Shown: positions 37,557-46,697 of the stretch, piece after piece
Layout: the number at the start of each line of letters is the position of its first letter
Position numbering within the stretch: position 1 is the stretch's first letter
NCBI GenBank assembly: GCA_016756835.1
Contig: JAESPE010000014.1
Coordinates: forward strand, 1-48,328
Source of the DNA: a gamma proteobacterium endosymbiont of Lamellibrachia anaximandri
GTDB taxonomy: Bacteria; Pseudomonadota; Gammaproteobacteria; Chromatiales; Chromatiaceae
Direction: 5' to 3'
DNA: 48,328 bases
The notes under the pieces: model-generated
What the model was told of the DNA's origin: nothing
Database searches by the model: none
The model's input: the letters and a program-made list of their open reading frames with translations, nothing else
Position numbers and translations under genes: made by a program

Positions 37557-37588
37557 GAAAGGGCTCCCTGAAATGGGAGCCCTTTTTT
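37557..37588 (+). terminator. Rho-independent terminator after adk
   Basis: Perfect 8-bp stem GGGCTCCC / GGGAGCCC with a 6-nt loop, then TTTTTT; extended by AAA on the 5' side, so it could act in both directions. It lies about 30 bp past the adk stop. Confidence 0.9.
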
Positions 37589-37697
37589 GTGGCGTGCCAA
37601 AAAGACCCGCCGCGCTTTACCTATCTACGGAGCCATCGCGGCGGGGCACAGCTCCCACAATTTCATCTATTACTCCCTCTGGTTTCGGAGGAGATAT

Positions 37698-38228
37698 TTA
37701 ATCCTTTTTTTCACCTGCTCGCCGGAATTCAGTACCGTGGCATCCAGAGCAGGGTGGAATGTGCCCGGTCTTTTTGAAATGCATCTCTTTGCCGCAGCTT
37801 GAGCAGATCAGTGTGCCGGGTCCGGTGACCTCGCCGGTGTGGTATCGGGATGCCTCTTTTGCCCGTTCAGCGATCTTGTTCAGCTCCAGCTTGGTCTGAT
37901 CCGCAACTCGGGAGAACATCTCGATCATTCGGTCTTCCACCTGCTGGACATCAAACTGCCACCACTCGGATAACTGTTCTCCGGTCTCAATAAGGTAGTG
38001 CGCAGCATCTTTTACATCCCGCTCAACATAACCTGCGACCTTATCCGCCTCCTCGCGGCTCAGTTCACCCAGTTCGACGACCTTCTCCTTGGCATCGTCA
38101 AAATAGTCCTTGAGACCCGGGATGGCATTCTCCTTTGCCGATTCAATAGCATCATGCACATGCTCAAGAATGTCCTCATAAGCGTCTGTGAGTCTGTCCA
38201 GCGGATTTTTGTTGTCGGGATCTGTCAT
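37698..38228 (-). CDS. YbeL-like zinc-ribbon protein (DUF1451)
   Basis: A 176-residue protein: an acidic helical N-terminal region (about 1-120, with GELSREEADKVAGYVERDV) and a C-terminal zinc ribbon (CSSCGKEMHF...CSGCHG, about 143-166) preceded by SRYHTGEVTGPGTLIC. This is the layout of E. coli YbeL, whose gene also sits beside leuS. The function is unknown. It is convergent with adk. CTGTAAGGAGC lies before the ATG. Confidence 0.85.
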   Translation of the reverse strand: MTDPDNKNPLDRLTDAYEDILEHVHDAIESAKENAIPGLKDYFDDAKEKVVELGELSREEADKVAGYVERDVKDAAHYLIETGEQLSEWWQFDVQQVEDRMIEMFSRVADQTKLELNKIAERAKEASRYHTGEVTGPGTLICSSCGKEMHFKKTGHIPPCSGCHGTEFRRAGEKKD

Positions 38229-38438
38229 AGTCTGCTCCTTACAGCGGTCTTACCGCCATTTTCTGGTTCTTCTAATAGTAATAATGGATGAAATTTACGC
38301 GTTGGCAAATGATCAGTGCCAATTGAGATTGTCTTCGAGCCAGGAAACGATGAAATTTATCAATCGTTTCGTGAGAAACTCTGTTATTACCCATTTACTG
38401 CAATGGTGCGCAGGCCGCACCCAATTTTGAGAATCTTC

Positions 38439-38852
38439 GTGACCACCACAATAAATGAAACCGACCGGAAACGTTTTCGTGAAAGTCTTAGGCGCTCCAA
38501 AGCGAATGATCAGTTTCTTGATCGTTTTTACGACCGCTTTGTTGGCCAATCCGATGAGGTGGCGGCTTTTTTTAATAACCGGGATATGCCGCAAATCAAG
38601 CAGAAGTTGCTTACCACCCTGGAGATGCTGGCTGACACGACAGAGGGTCAGCCGGGACTGGGTATGTACATGGAGATGCTGGGAAAGATACACCGGCGCC
38701 TGAATGTGGAACGCCGTTTTTTTGCCGGTTGGCGAAAGGCACTGATCGAGACAGTGGCGGAATGTGATTCGGAGTTCAGTGAAGAGACTCGCCTCGCCTG
38801 GGAGCGGGCGATCGACCATGTGATTGAACGAATGCTCGACCTAACTTCCTGA
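38439..38852 (+). CDS. Single-domain globin
   Basis: A heme globin of about 137 residues. Helix A/B reads RFRESLRRSKANDQFLDRFYDRF, helix E region DMPQIKQKLLTTLEML, the likely proximal histidine is in MLGKIHRRL, and the end holds GWRKALIETVAECD and AWERAIDHVIERML, typical of bacterial single-domain and sensor globins. No reductase or signalling domain is attached. The start is uncertain: no ATG fits; GTG at 38439 (chosen; GAGAA 7 nt upstream) begins just before the globin fold, whereas GTG at 38316 adds 41 residues with no family likeness. With the hemerythrin it makes two oxygen-binding proteins in 10 kb. Role (O2 or NO binding) inferred. Confidence 0.75.
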   Translation: MTTTINETDRKRFRESLRRSKANDQFLDRFYDRFVGQSDEVAAFFNNRDMPQIKQKLLTTLEMLADTTEGQPGLGMYMEMLGKIHRRLNVERRFFAGWRKALIETVAECDSEFSEETRLAWERAIDHVIERMLDLTS

Positions 38853-38912
38853 AAGTCGGAGGTTAGGTTATCCTTCCGCGATTATCCGAACACATTTTCC
38901 CGAAGCCGGACC

Positions 38913-41501
38913 ATGCAAAACACCTACGATCCCCGTCAGATAGAACAACAGACCCAGACCCATTGGGAGGAAGAGAAGACCTTTAAGGTGGTTGAAGATC
39001 CATCTAAGGAGAAGTTTTACTGCCTCTCAATGTTTCCCTATCCCAGCGGCAAGCTGCATATGGGGCATGTGCGTAACTACACCATCGGGGACGTGATCGC
39101 CCGCTATCAGCGTATGCAGGGAAAAAATGTATTGCAGCCTATGGGTTGGGATGCTTTTGGGCTGCCGGCAGAGAACGCGGCGCGCAAGAACAAGGCCGCG
39201 CCTGCGGGCTGGACCTACGACAACATCGAATATATGAAGGGGCAGCTCAATAGCCTCGGTTTCGGTTATGACTGGGACCGGGAGCTGGCCACCTGTCGGC
39301 CTGAGTACTACAAATGGGAACAGTGGCTCTTCACCGAGCTCTATAAAAAAGGGTTGGTCTACCGCAAGAACGCGGTGGTCAACTGGGATCCGGTGGATCA
39401 GACAGTGCTCGCCAACGAGCAGGTGATCGACGGCCGCGGCTGGCGTTCCGGGGCGCTGGTGGAGCGACGCGAAATCCCCCAGTGGTTCATCAAGATCACC
39501 GGTTACGCCGATGAGCTGCTTGATGAGATCGACAATCTGGAAGGCTGGCCCGACCAGGTCCGCACCATGCAGCGCAACTGGATCGGTCGCTCTTTCGGTG
39601 TGAAGATGGCGTTTGGTATCGAAGGTTCGGATGAGAGCCTGACCATCTTTACCACCCGCCCCGATACGCTCATGGGCGTTACCTATGTGGCGGTAGCTGG
39701 TGAGCACTCACTCGCGCTGCAGGCTGCGAAGAGCAATACTGAAATCGCCGGGTTCGTTGATGAGTGCCGCCAGGGCGGCACCTCCGAGGCGGATCTGGAG
39801 ACCATCGAGAAGAAGGGCATGCCGCTGGGTATCAACGCTATCCATCCGGTGAGCGGCGAGCCTGTACCCATCTATGCCGCCAACTTCGTGCTTATGGGCT
39901 ATGGTACCGGCGCAGTGATGGCAGTGCCCGGTCACGATGAGCGCGACCATGCCTTCGCCGGAAAATACGGCATCCCGATCAAACAAGTGATTCAGCCGGC
40001 GGATGGCACAAATATCGACATCCAGGCCGCCGCCTATATCGAAAAGGGTGTGCTCAAGGATTCCGGCCCCTTCAACGATCTCACCTCAGAGGCCGCGTTC
40101 GACGCAATCGCCGAGTGGCTGCAGGCGCGTAACAAGGGAGAGAAAACCAAGAATTTCCGCCTGCGCGACTGGGGTGTCTCCCGCCAGCGCTATTGGGGTA
40201 CGCCGATCCCCATGATCCACTGCGACAAATGCGGCACCGTGCCGGTCCCGATGGCGGATCTGCCGGTGGTGTTGCCGGAGGATATCGTCTATGACGAGGA
40301 CACGATCAATCCGATCAAGGCTGATGGCGCATTTGCCAAATGCATCTGCCCCGAGTGTGGCGGTGCGGCTCAACGTGAGACCGATACCTTCGATACGTTT
40401 ATGGAGTCGAGTTGGTACTATGCCCGCTACACCTGCCCCGGCGCCGAGACCATGCTCGATGAGCGGGCCGATTACTGGCTGCCGGTGGACCACTACGTCG
40501 GCGGTATCGAGCATGCGGTGCTGCATCTGCTCTACGCCCGCTTTTTCCACAAGCTCATGCGCGATGTGGGGCTGGTGCAGAGCAGCGAGCCATTCACCCG
40601 CCTGTTGACCCAGGGCATGGTGGTGGCGGAAACCTACTACCGGGATGAGAGTGACGGCTCCAAGCATTGGTACAACCCGGCTGAAGTGGAGGTGGAACAG
40701 GACGAAAAGGGTCGGCCGCTGAGCGCCAGACTGTCCGCCGATAGTCAGCCGGTGAAAATCGGCGGTATAGAGAAGATGTCGAAGTCGAAGAACAACGGCA
40801 TCGATCCCCAATCGCTGATCGACCGCTACGGTGCGGATACCGTGCGTCTCTACACCATGTTCACCTCGCCCCCGGATCAGTCCCTGGAGTGGAACGATGA
40901 GGGTGTGGAGGGGGCATTTCGCTTTCTTAAGCGGCTTTGGGCGCTGGCGATAAAGGGAGCGGCAGAAAGGGGGACAGACCCCAATTTTAAATTGGGGTCT
41001 GTCCCCCTTTCTGCATTGAAGGATACGCGGCGTGAGATCCATGAAGCGCTCAAGAAGGCACTTTTTGACTATGACAGGCAGCAGTTCAACACGGTGGTTT
41101 CTGCCTGCATGACCATTGTCAATACACTCTATAAATTGGGTGATGAAGAGGCGGACCTCGTGGTGTTGCATGAAGGTCTGGGTATCGTCTTGCGCCTGCT
41201 GGGTCCCATTGCCCCCCACGTCAGTCACCATTTGTGGCGTGAGTTGGGTTATGGTGAAGATATTCTCGATGCAGGCTGGCCCCAACCCGACGAGAACGCA
41301 CTGAAGCAGGAGAGCATTCAGTACGTCATCCAGGTCAACGGCAAGGTGCGGGCCAAGATTCAGGTGCCGGTGGATGCGGATAAGTCGAAGGTTGAAGAGA
41401 TCGCCCTCGGCAATGAGAATGTGCAGAAGTTTGTGGGTGATGCCACCGTGCGCAAGGTCATAGTCGTGCCCAATAAACTGGTGAGCATCGTTGCCAAGTA
41501 G
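38913..41501 (+). CDS. leuS: Leucyl-tRNA synthetase
   Basis: LeuRS charges tRNA-Leu. 862 residues, matching E. coli (860). The class I motifs HMGH (49-52) and KMSKS (621-625) are intact; the CP1 editing domain contains the T-rich [18 protein letters not shown] region, and the zinc-binding-like CDKCG / CPEC pairs follow. The C-terminal VNGKVRAKI block is present. Residues 684-701, in the linker between the catalytic core and the anticodon-binding helices, are encoded by a perfect 53-bp palindrome, which keeps the frame. The stop TAG is supplied by a REP sequence (41498-41527). It heads leuS-lptE-holA. Confidence 0.97.
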   Translation: MQNTYDPRQIEQQTQTHWEEEKTFKVVEDPSKEKFYCLSMFPYPSGKLHMGHVRNYTIGDVIARYQRMQGKNVLQPMGWDAFGLPAENAARKNKAAPAGWTYDNIEYMKGQLNSLGFGYDWDRELATCRPEYYKWEQWLFTELYKKGLVYRKNAVVNWDPVDQTVLANEQVIDGRGWRSGALVERREIPQWFIKITGYADELLDEIDNLEGWPDQVRTMQRNWIGRSFGVKMAFGIEGSDESLTIFTTRPDTLMGVTYVAVAGEHSLALQAAKSNTEIAGFVDECRQGGTSEADLETIEKKGMPLGINAIHPVSGEPVPIYAANFVLMGYGTGAVMAVPGHDERDHAFAGKYGIPIKQVIQPADGTNIDIQAAAYIEKGVLKDSGPFNDLTSEAAFDAIAEWLQARNKGEKTKNFRLRDWGVSRQRYWGTPIPMIHCDKCGTVPVPMADLPVVLPEDIVYDEDTINPIKADGAFAKCICPECGGAAQRETDTFDTFMESSWYYARYTCPGAETMLDERADYWLPVDHYVGGIEHAVLHLLYARFFHKLMRDVGLVQSSEPFTRLLTQGMVVAETYYRDESDGSKHWYNPAEVEVEQDEKGRPLSARLSADSQPVKIGGIEKMSKSKNNGIDPQSLIDRYGADTVRLYTMFTSPPDQSLEWNDEGVEGAFRFLKRLWALAIKGAAERGTDPNFKLGSVPLSALKDTRREIHEALKKALFDYDRQQFNTVVSACMTIVNTLYKLGDEEADLVVLHEGLGIVLRLLGPIAPHVSHHLWRELGYGEDILDAGWPQPDENALKQESIQYVIQVNGKVRAKIQVPVDADKSKVEEIALGNENVQKFVGDATVRKVIVVPNKLVSIVAK
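40962..41014. repeat. Perfect 53-bp palindrome inside leuS
   Basis: Arms of 26 bp (40962-40987 and 40989-41014) match without a single difference around one central T. Each arm contains GGGGGACAGACCCC or its complement, the core of palindromic elements common between genes in related bacteria. Here it is translated as residues 684-701 of LeuRS without a stop. Confidence 0.95.
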
Positions 41502-41527
41502 GCCCGGTCAAGCGTAGCGGATCGGGC
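41498..41527. repeat. REP family B, single copy at the leuS stop
   Basis: GTAGGCCCGGTCAAGCGTAG followed by CGGATCGGGC, one base different from 12952-12981. The second to fourth bases are the leuS stop codon TAG. Confidence 0.75.
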
Positions 41528-41585
41528 AATCCGAATAATGGAAAATCGATCAATAAGTGACCAATAAACGATACAGGAGAGTGGC

Positions 41586-42083
41586 ATGATGGCGAGACGC
41601 TGGCGTAGCGTTTGTTACTTATCGATTTTGCTGATTCTCGCAGGCTGCGGCTTTCATCTGAAGGGCCATCATCAGGCTACACCCAACCTGAATGGCCTGT
41701 TTGTGGAGAATGCCGAAAACCGCCAGAGTCTGGCGGGGGTTCTACAACGGGATCTGCGGGCGTCCGGTGCACGCTTGGCCGCCAGTGCGGCAGCGGCGGA
41801 GCATCGCCTCTCACTCTCCGAGGTGTTTAAATATCGCGTCCTCTCCGTCGATGAAAACGGCAAGGCGCTGGAGTATGAGTTGCGCTTGAAGAGTAACTTT
41901 TCCGTGGTAGACCGTGAGGGTAAAACAGCGCTGCCTGATCAGCATCTGGAACTTGTGCGTGAGTTGACCTATAGCGGTACGGATGAACTGGGCCGTCGCA
42001 ACGAGGCTAAGCTGGTGCGGGGTGATATGCGTACCGATATGGCGGATCAGATCGTCCGGCGCCTGCAGGCGCAGCTGAACTAG
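41586..42083 (+). CDS. lptE: LptE, LPS-assembly lipoprotein
   Basis: LptE (RlpB) plugs the LptD barrel and helps insert lipopolysaccharide in the outer membrane. 165 residues. A lipoprotein signal with lipobox LAGC ends at about residue 21, followed by GFHLKG, the standard start of mature LptE. The rest is an alpha/beta sandwich with LSLSEVFKYRVLSVDENGKALEYEL and a C-terminal DMADQIVRRLQAQ helix. GGAGAG stands 6 nt before the ATG (a second ATG follows directly). Its TAG stop overlaps the GTG start of holA by one base. Position after leuS is the conserved gammaproteobacterial one. Confidence 0.94.
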   Translation: MMARRWRSVCYLSILLILAGCGFHLKGHHQATPNLNGLFVENAENRQSLAGVLQRDLRASGARLAASAAAAEHRLSLSEVFKYRVLSVDENGKALEYELRLKSNFSVVDREGKTALPDQHLELVRELTYSGTDELGRRNEAKLVRGDMRTDMADQIVRRLQAQLN

Positions 42084-43117
42084 TGCGCCTGCGCAACGAC
42101 CAACTTGCCGTCAGTCTGAAAAAAAGCCTGGCGCCGATCTATTTTCTTACCGGCGATGAACCGTTGCAGATGGGTGAGGCCGCCGATCTGGTTCGGGCCA
42201 GCGCCCGGGCGCAAGGTTACACCGAGCGCGAGGTGCTGGATCACAGCCCTAATTTCGATTGGAATACCCTCAGCGGTGCCGCAGACAGCCTCTCCCTATT
42301 CGGTGAACAGCGTATCCTTGACCTGCGTTTGAGCAGCGCCAAGGTGGGGACTGAGGGCGCCAAGGCCCTAACCGCTTATACTGCCAATCCGCCCCAGGAT
42401 ACGCTGTTGCTGATCACTGCGCCTAAACTGGAGCGCAGTCAGCAGAACAGTAAATGGGTGAAATCGCTGGATCAAATCGGGGTGCTGGTACAGATCTGGC
42501 CGGTGGAGGGCGCGCGCCTGCCACCCTGGATCGAGCAGCGTCTGCGTGGTGTCGGTCTGATCCCCGAGTCCGGCGTGGTGGAGATGCTGGCAGAGCGCAT
42601 CGAGGGAAATCTGCTTGCCGCCTCCCAGGAGATTGAAAAGCTGCTGCTGCTTCAGGGGCCTGGAGTCATCAGTGCTGAGCAGTTGGCGGCGGTGGCCGAC
42701 AGTGCAAGATTCGACGTTTTTGGTCTGGTGGACACGCTGCTGAAGGGTGATGCCGCGCGCGGGTTACGCATGCTGGATGGACTGAAAGGTGAAGGAGTGG
42801 CGACGCCTGTGGTGCTCTGGGCGTTGTCCCGGGAAATACGGCAACTGGCGGTCATGTCCCACGAGATTGAACAGGGCGGTTCGGCGGAGCGGGTGCTGGG
42901 GGCGTACCGGATTTGGGAGAAGCGCAAGCCCCTGGTGCGTCAGGGGTTGAAGCAGCAGGCTGCCCACTGGCGGCGACTGCTCATACTCTGTGCTAAAGTG
43001 GATCGCACTATCAAGGGGATGGGCGATGGGGATCCCTGGCTGTTACTGCAGGATATTGCGGCGGGTATCTCCGGCCGGCAACTGAGAAAAAGTAGAAGTC
43101 GGCCGGTTCAAACGTAG
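42083..43117 (+). CDS. holA: DNA polymerase III subunit delta
   Basis: HolA opens the beta sliding clamp in the clamp loader. 344 residues, as usual. It contains APIYFLTGDEPLQMGEAADLVR (about 17-38), the lid/sensor region DTLLLITAPKLERSQQNSKW, and GNLLAASQEIEKLLLL (about 175-190). Start codon GTG, overlapping lptE. The final codons (PVQT and stop TAG) lie inside a REP sequence, so the protein's end is set by the repeat. It is convergent with the WYL regulator gene, about 50 bp away. Confidence 0.95.
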   Translation: MRLRNDQLAVSLKKSLAPIYFLTGDEPLQMGEAADLVRASARAQGYTEREVLDHSPNFDWNTLSGAADSLSLFGEQRILDLRLSSAKVGTEGAKALTAYTANPPQDTLLLITAPKLERSQQNSKWVKSLDQIGVLVQIWPVEGARLPPWIEQRLRGVGLIPESGVVEMLAERIEGNLLAASQEIEKLLLLQGPGVISAEQLAAVADSARFDVFGLVDTLLKGDAARGLRMLDGLKGEGVATPVVLWALSREIRQLAVMSHEIEQGGSAERVLGAYRIWEKRKPLVRQGLKQQAAHWRRLLILCAKVDRTIKGMGDGDPWLLLQDIAAGISGRQLRKSRSRPVQT

Positions 43118-43186
43118 CGGAACCGGCAACGCCAGGCGTTCAGCCGACCCTGGAACGTCCGATCCGCTACGCTTGATCGGGCCTAC
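43102..43186. repeat. REP family B pair between convergent genes holA and WYL
   Basis: 43102-43127 (GCCGGTTCAAACGTAGCGGA then ACCGGC) and 43160-43186 (complement of the GTAGGCCCGATCAAGCGTAG form) in opposite orientation, like the pair after topA. The holA stop (43115-43117) lies in the left unit and the WYL stop (43167-43169) in the right unit. Confidence 0.8.
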
Positions 43187-44150
43187 AGTGGTAAATATCT
43201 GACATCGACGCAATCCTTCCTGCCACAGACTCCCGAAGTTCTGCGGGAGAGATCACCTCCACATCCGGTCCATACTTCAGAATATCCATGATCAGTTCCG
43301 CCGGATTGTGGTAGGGAATGCGCAGCTCATAACGTCCATCTTCCAGCCAGTGGCTCTCCTGGCATGGGTGCCACTGCTCTTTTGCCACCCAGCGAGCCCG
43401 TTCGGCGGTGAAGTGGAGCACGGCTGTCTTGTCGGATTGGCCGCTGAAGATGCCGTAAGCCGATTGATAGTGGTGATCAAGCTCGTCTTCGTTGATATCC
43501 CGCGCTTTTTTCTCCAGCACAGCACTCTCGGAGATGGCGTCGAGGGCAAAGGTCCTCAGCCCCTTGCGCAGGTGACACCAGGCATCCAGATACCAGTTAT
43601 CCCGATAGTGGGTGAGGCGTTGTGGGGAGACTTCCCGTACTGTGGACTGGTCCAGTGAACGGCTGTAGTAGTCGAGTCGCAGTCGCTTTCTCAGGGCAAT
43701 GGCGGTTGCCAGGTTGGAAAAATGATTTCCCGCAGATCTGGCGGCGGCTTGCAGGATGCGGATGCGCTTGGTTATCTGCTCCCCTCCGGCGTGTTGGCGG
43801 TTCAGCAGTTGCTCGATTTGACGCCGAAAGGGTTGCAGGTGGCTCCCGAGCAGACCGGGTTGTACCTGTTCCAGCAACTGCTGCATGCTCAGCAGCGCAT
43901 AGAGCTCAGATGCATTGAACCAGAGTCCCGGCAGCTGATACATCTCCCCTTCGTCCTGCGCGTAACTATAGCCATTGAAGGTGCGGTCATAGACAATGGG
44001 GGCGTTGAGAAAGAGGCGCATCTCCTCGATAAGACGCTTGACCGTGGCGCGTGAGCACTCCAGGTCCTCCTCCAGCCGCCTGCGGGAAACCGGGTGGCGG
44101 GTCGCCTGCAGAATGCGGTTGAGTTCGAATATCCGGTCAAACCGGTCCAT
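43167..44150 (-). CDS. WYL-domain transcriptional regulator (YafY type)
   Basis: A 327-residue regulator with an N-terminal winged helix-turn-helix (FELNRILQATRHPVSRRRLEEDL, then SRATVKRLIEEM, about residues 8-45) and a WYL domain (about 130-215, with RLRLDYYSRS and NWYLDAWCHLRKGLRTFALD) plus a WCX C-terminal extension. WYL domains bind nucleic-acid or nucleotide ligands and often control phage-defence, DNA-repair or stress genes, but here the neighbours are housekeeping genes. The last five residues (RPDQA) and the stop are read from REP sequence. It is the final gene of the proA-nadD-rsfS run, 39 bp after rsfS. Confidence 0.88.
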   Translation of the reverse strand: MDRFDRIFELNRILQATRHPVSRRRLEEDLECSRATVKRLIEEMRLFLNAPIVYDRTFNGYSYAQDEGEMYQLPGLWFNASELYALLSMQQLLEQVQPGLLGSHLQPFRRQIEQLLNRQHAGGEQITKRIRILQAAARSAGNHFSNLATAIALRKRLRLDYYSRSLDQSTVREVSPQRLTHYRDNWYLDAWCHLRKGLRTFALDAISESAVLEKKARDINEDELDHHYQSAYGIFSGQSDKTAVLHFTAERARWVAKEQWHPCQESHWLEDGRYELRIPYHNPAELIMDILKYGPDVEVISPAELRESVAGRIASMSDIYHCRPDQA

Positions 44151-44189
44151 CGGTCGTTAGCATGATTTGTGGAATCTTCGGGCTTATTG

Positions 44190-44546
44190 TCAGGCCTCGT
44201 CAGCTTTGGAGTCGCTGGTGGGTTGATCCAGCGACCAGAGCCGTTCGAGGTGGTAGAAGTCCCGCACCTTGGGCAGCATGACGTGGACCACTACGCCATT
44301 GAGGTCGACCAGCGCCCACTCTCCATCCTCAAGCCCCTCTGAGCCCAGTGGGGTTTCACCCGCCTGTTTGGCTTTGAAGGCGACGGTCTGCGCGATGGAT
44401 TTTACGTGTCTGTCCGATGTGCCGCTCGCCACTACCATGATGTCGGTAATGCTGGTTTTCCCCCTGACATCGAGTGTTACCACGTCTCTGGCCTTCATGT
44501 CTTCGAGGGTCTCAAGGACCAGATCTCTAAGCTCTTCTACCTGCAT
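44190..44546 (-). CDS. rsfS: Ribosomal silencing factor RsfS
   Basis: RsfS binds protein L14 of the large ribosomal subunit and blocks subunit joining under starvation. 118 residues. The family core [32 protein letters not shown] (about 20-51, in two pieces) and the [20 protein letters not shown] block (about 70-89) are present; YHLERLW is the usual end of the fold. It lies 49 bp after nadD on the same strand, the standard nadD-rsfS pairing. rlmH, which often follows, is absent and a WYL gene stands in its place. Confidence 0.95.
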   Translation of the reverse strand: MQVEELRDLVLETLEDMKARDVVTLDVRGKTSITDIMVVASGTSDRHVKSIAQTVAFKAKQAGETPLGSEGLEDGEWALVDLNGVVVHVMLPKVRDFYHLERLWSLDQPTSDSKADEA

Positions 44547-44595
44547 GTTGTTCCTGTAATTGATGGATTTTCCCTGATTGTAACCTATGGCGGTC

Positions 44596-45231
44596 TCAGA
44601 GATAGAGCTTTTCCCGTTCGATAATCTCCAATACGGTATCAGGGAGCAGGAAGCGGGGGCTGTCTCCGTTGGCGACCATGGCCCGAATGCGAGTGGCGGA
44701 GATATCCAGCTGGGTAACTCTCTGGAACAGGATGTGTCCCCCGGGTGTTGTGCGCAATTCGGTGGGATCGGTAGTCTGTCGTGGCGCCAAAAACTGTTGC
44801 AGGGGCGGGTTGATTTTAGCCGGCTGCCCCGGCCGGGTCATAATGACGAGGTGGGCAAGCGCCGCGATGTCCAATGGGCGATGCCAGGAGAGAAAGTCCT
44901 TAAACGCGTCGCTGCCCATGAGCAGGCAGAGGGGTTCCTCTTCACTCAATTCTTCGCGCAGTGAGAGCAGCGTGTCGATGGTGTAGGAGGCGCTGTCGCG
45001 TCTCAGTTCCCGGTCATCGGCGCTGAATCCAGGGGTGCCGGAGATCGCTGCCTCGACCATCTGCAGACGCAGTTTGGCCGGGGTTTCCGGCTGGTCGCGG
45101 TGCACTGCATGCCGTAGCGGGATCAGGCGTATCTCATTCAACCTCAAGGCATGTTTGACCTCCAAGGCAGTGCGCAGGTGGCCGAAGTGAATGGGATCGA
45201 AGGTGCCGCCGAGAATACCGATCATGGGCAA
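44596..45231 (-). CDS. nadD: Nicotinate-mononucleotide adenylyltransferase
   Basis: NadD makes deamido-NAD+ from nicotinate mononucleotide and ATP. 211 residues. The nucleotidyltransferase motif [11 protein letters not shown] (8-18) and the C-terminal ISATRIR motif are intact; [14 protein letters not shown] is the substrate region. It starts 6 bp after the proA stop, so the pair is co-translated. Confidence 0.96.
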   Translation of the reverse strand: MPMIGILGGTFDPIHFGHLRTALEVKHALRLNEIRLIPLRHAVHRDQPETPAKLRLQMVEAAISGTPGFSADDRELRRDSASYTIDTLLSLREELSEEEPLCLLMGSDAFKDFLSWHRPLDIAALAHLVIMTRPGQPAKINPPLQQFLAPRQTTDPTELRTTPGGHILFQRVTQLDISATRIRAMVANGDSPRFLLPDTVLEIIEREKLYL

Positions 45232-45237
45232 AAAGGT

Positions 45238-46509
45238 TTATTGGCGGATATGGCCATCGCCCAGCACGATATATTTGACCGAGGTAAGCCCCTCCAGACC
45301 CACTGGCCCACGGGCGTGAAATTTGTCGGTGGAGATGCCGATCTCGGCCCCGAGGCCGTATTCAAATCCGTCCGCAAAACGGGTGGAGGCGTTAACCATC
45401 ACTGAACTGGAGTCCACTTCGGCAAGAAAGCAGCGCGCCCGCGTGTAGTTTTCAGTGATGATGGAATCGGTATGTTGGGAGCTGTGTGTGTTGATGTGGT
45501 CGATAGCTTCGTCCAGATCCTGCACCACGCGGATCGAAAGGATGGGTCCCAGGTATTCCGTATCCCAGTCCTCGTCGGTGGCGGCAGCCGCATTGTCGAT
45601 GATCTCCAGGGTACGCGGGCAACCGCGCAACTCCACGCCCTTCTCCTGCAGCGGTGCGGCAAGCATCAGCAGTGCCTCCTCGGCGATATCTTCTGCAACG
45701 AGCAGGGTTTCAAGGGTGTTGCAGGTGCCGTAACGCTGGGTCTTGGAATTCATGGTCACATCGAATGCCTTGCCGATGTCGGCCTGATCGTCGATATAGA
45801 CATGGCAGATGCCGTCGAGATGCTTGATTACCGGCACCCGGGCATCGCGGCTGATGCGCTCGATGAGTCCCTTGCCGCCACGGGGGATGATGACGTCGAT
45901 CGACTCCGGCATGGCGATCATGCTGCCGACGGCCGCCCGGTCGGTGGTGGCCAATACCTGCACCGCATCAGCAGGCAGACCTGCTTGCTCCAGACCACGC
46001 TGGATGCCGGCGGCGATGGCCTGGTTGGAGTGGAATGCTTCGGAGCCGCCGCGCAGCACCGTGGCATTGCCGGACTTGAGACAGAGGGCCGCCGCATCGG
46101 CGGTCACATTGGGCCGCGATTCGTAGATGATGCCGACTACACCGAGGGGCACCCGCATGCGTCCGACCTGGATGCCGCTGGGTCGGTAGTTCATGTCGAA
46201 GATCTCGCCGATGGGGTCTGCCAGTCCCGCGATCTGCCGCAGCCCCTCGATCATGGAATCGATGCGTGCCGGAGTGAGTTCCAGACGATCCAGCAGGGCG
46301 GCATCGAGCCCCTTGGCGGCACCGGCTTGCAGGTCTTTTTTGTTCTCGACCATCAAAACCGCGCGATTGCTGTCGAGATCATCGGCGATCGCATTCAGTG
46401 CGGCGTTCTTTTCGCCGGTGGTTGCAGCGGCCAGGCGGCGGGAGGCGGTGCGGGCCTTGGCGCCCAATCCGCTCATATATGTGGCGATATCGGTGATTTC
46501 AGTCATCAA
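45238..46509 (-). CDS. proA: Gamma-glutamyl phosphate reductase
   Basis: ProA reduces gamma-glutamyl phosphate to glutamate semialdehyde with NADPH, the second step of proline synthesis. 423 residues. The catalytic cysteine is in [16 protein letters not shown]; the N-terminal part contains [21 protein letters not shown], and the coenzyme domain IPRGGKGLI and DGICHVYID. Two ATGs open the frame; either could be used. proB is not next to it. It heads the proA-nadD-rsfS-WYL run; the 188-bp gap before it contains no evident gene. Confidence 0.96.
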   Translation of the reverse strand: MMTEITDIATYMSGLGAKARTASRRLAAATTGEKNAALNAIADDLDSNRAVLMVENKKDLQAGAAKGLDAALLDRLELTPARIDSMIEGLRQIAGLADPIGEIFDMNYRPSGIQVGRMRVPLGVVGIIYESRPNVTADAAALCLKSGNATVLRGGSEAFHSNQAIAAGIQRGLEQAGLPADAVQVLATTDRAAVGSMIAMPESIDVIIPRGGKGLIERISRDARVPVIKHLDGICHVYIDDQADIGKAFDVTMNSKTQRYGTCNTLETLLVAEDIAEEALLMLAAPLQEKGVELRGCPRTLEIIDNAAAATDEDWDTEYLGPILSIRVVQDLDEAIDHINTHSSQHTDSIITENYTRARCFLAEVDSSSVMVNASTRFADGFEYGLGAEIGISTDKFHARGPVGLEGLTSVKYIVLGDGHIRQ

Positions 46510-46697
46510 CTTATCTCTTTTCGAGGTAATTCAATCCTACCGGTCTTGCTGCCGGGCCAGACAGCCCGTTAGTCTGGACAGGAGGAAATCAGGGAATTCT
46601 AACAGAAGTGGTCCAAGTTTCCCCCAGGTGGGCTGATCGTGGCACCGCCCTCCAGAAGGGGGGGCGGCGGTTGCTTGCCCTATTGGAAACTTCAGTG

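Noticed and set aside
40086-41285. 399-codon frame on the minus strand opposite leuS
   Set aside because: Shadow of leuS; spans the palindrome and has no protein motif.
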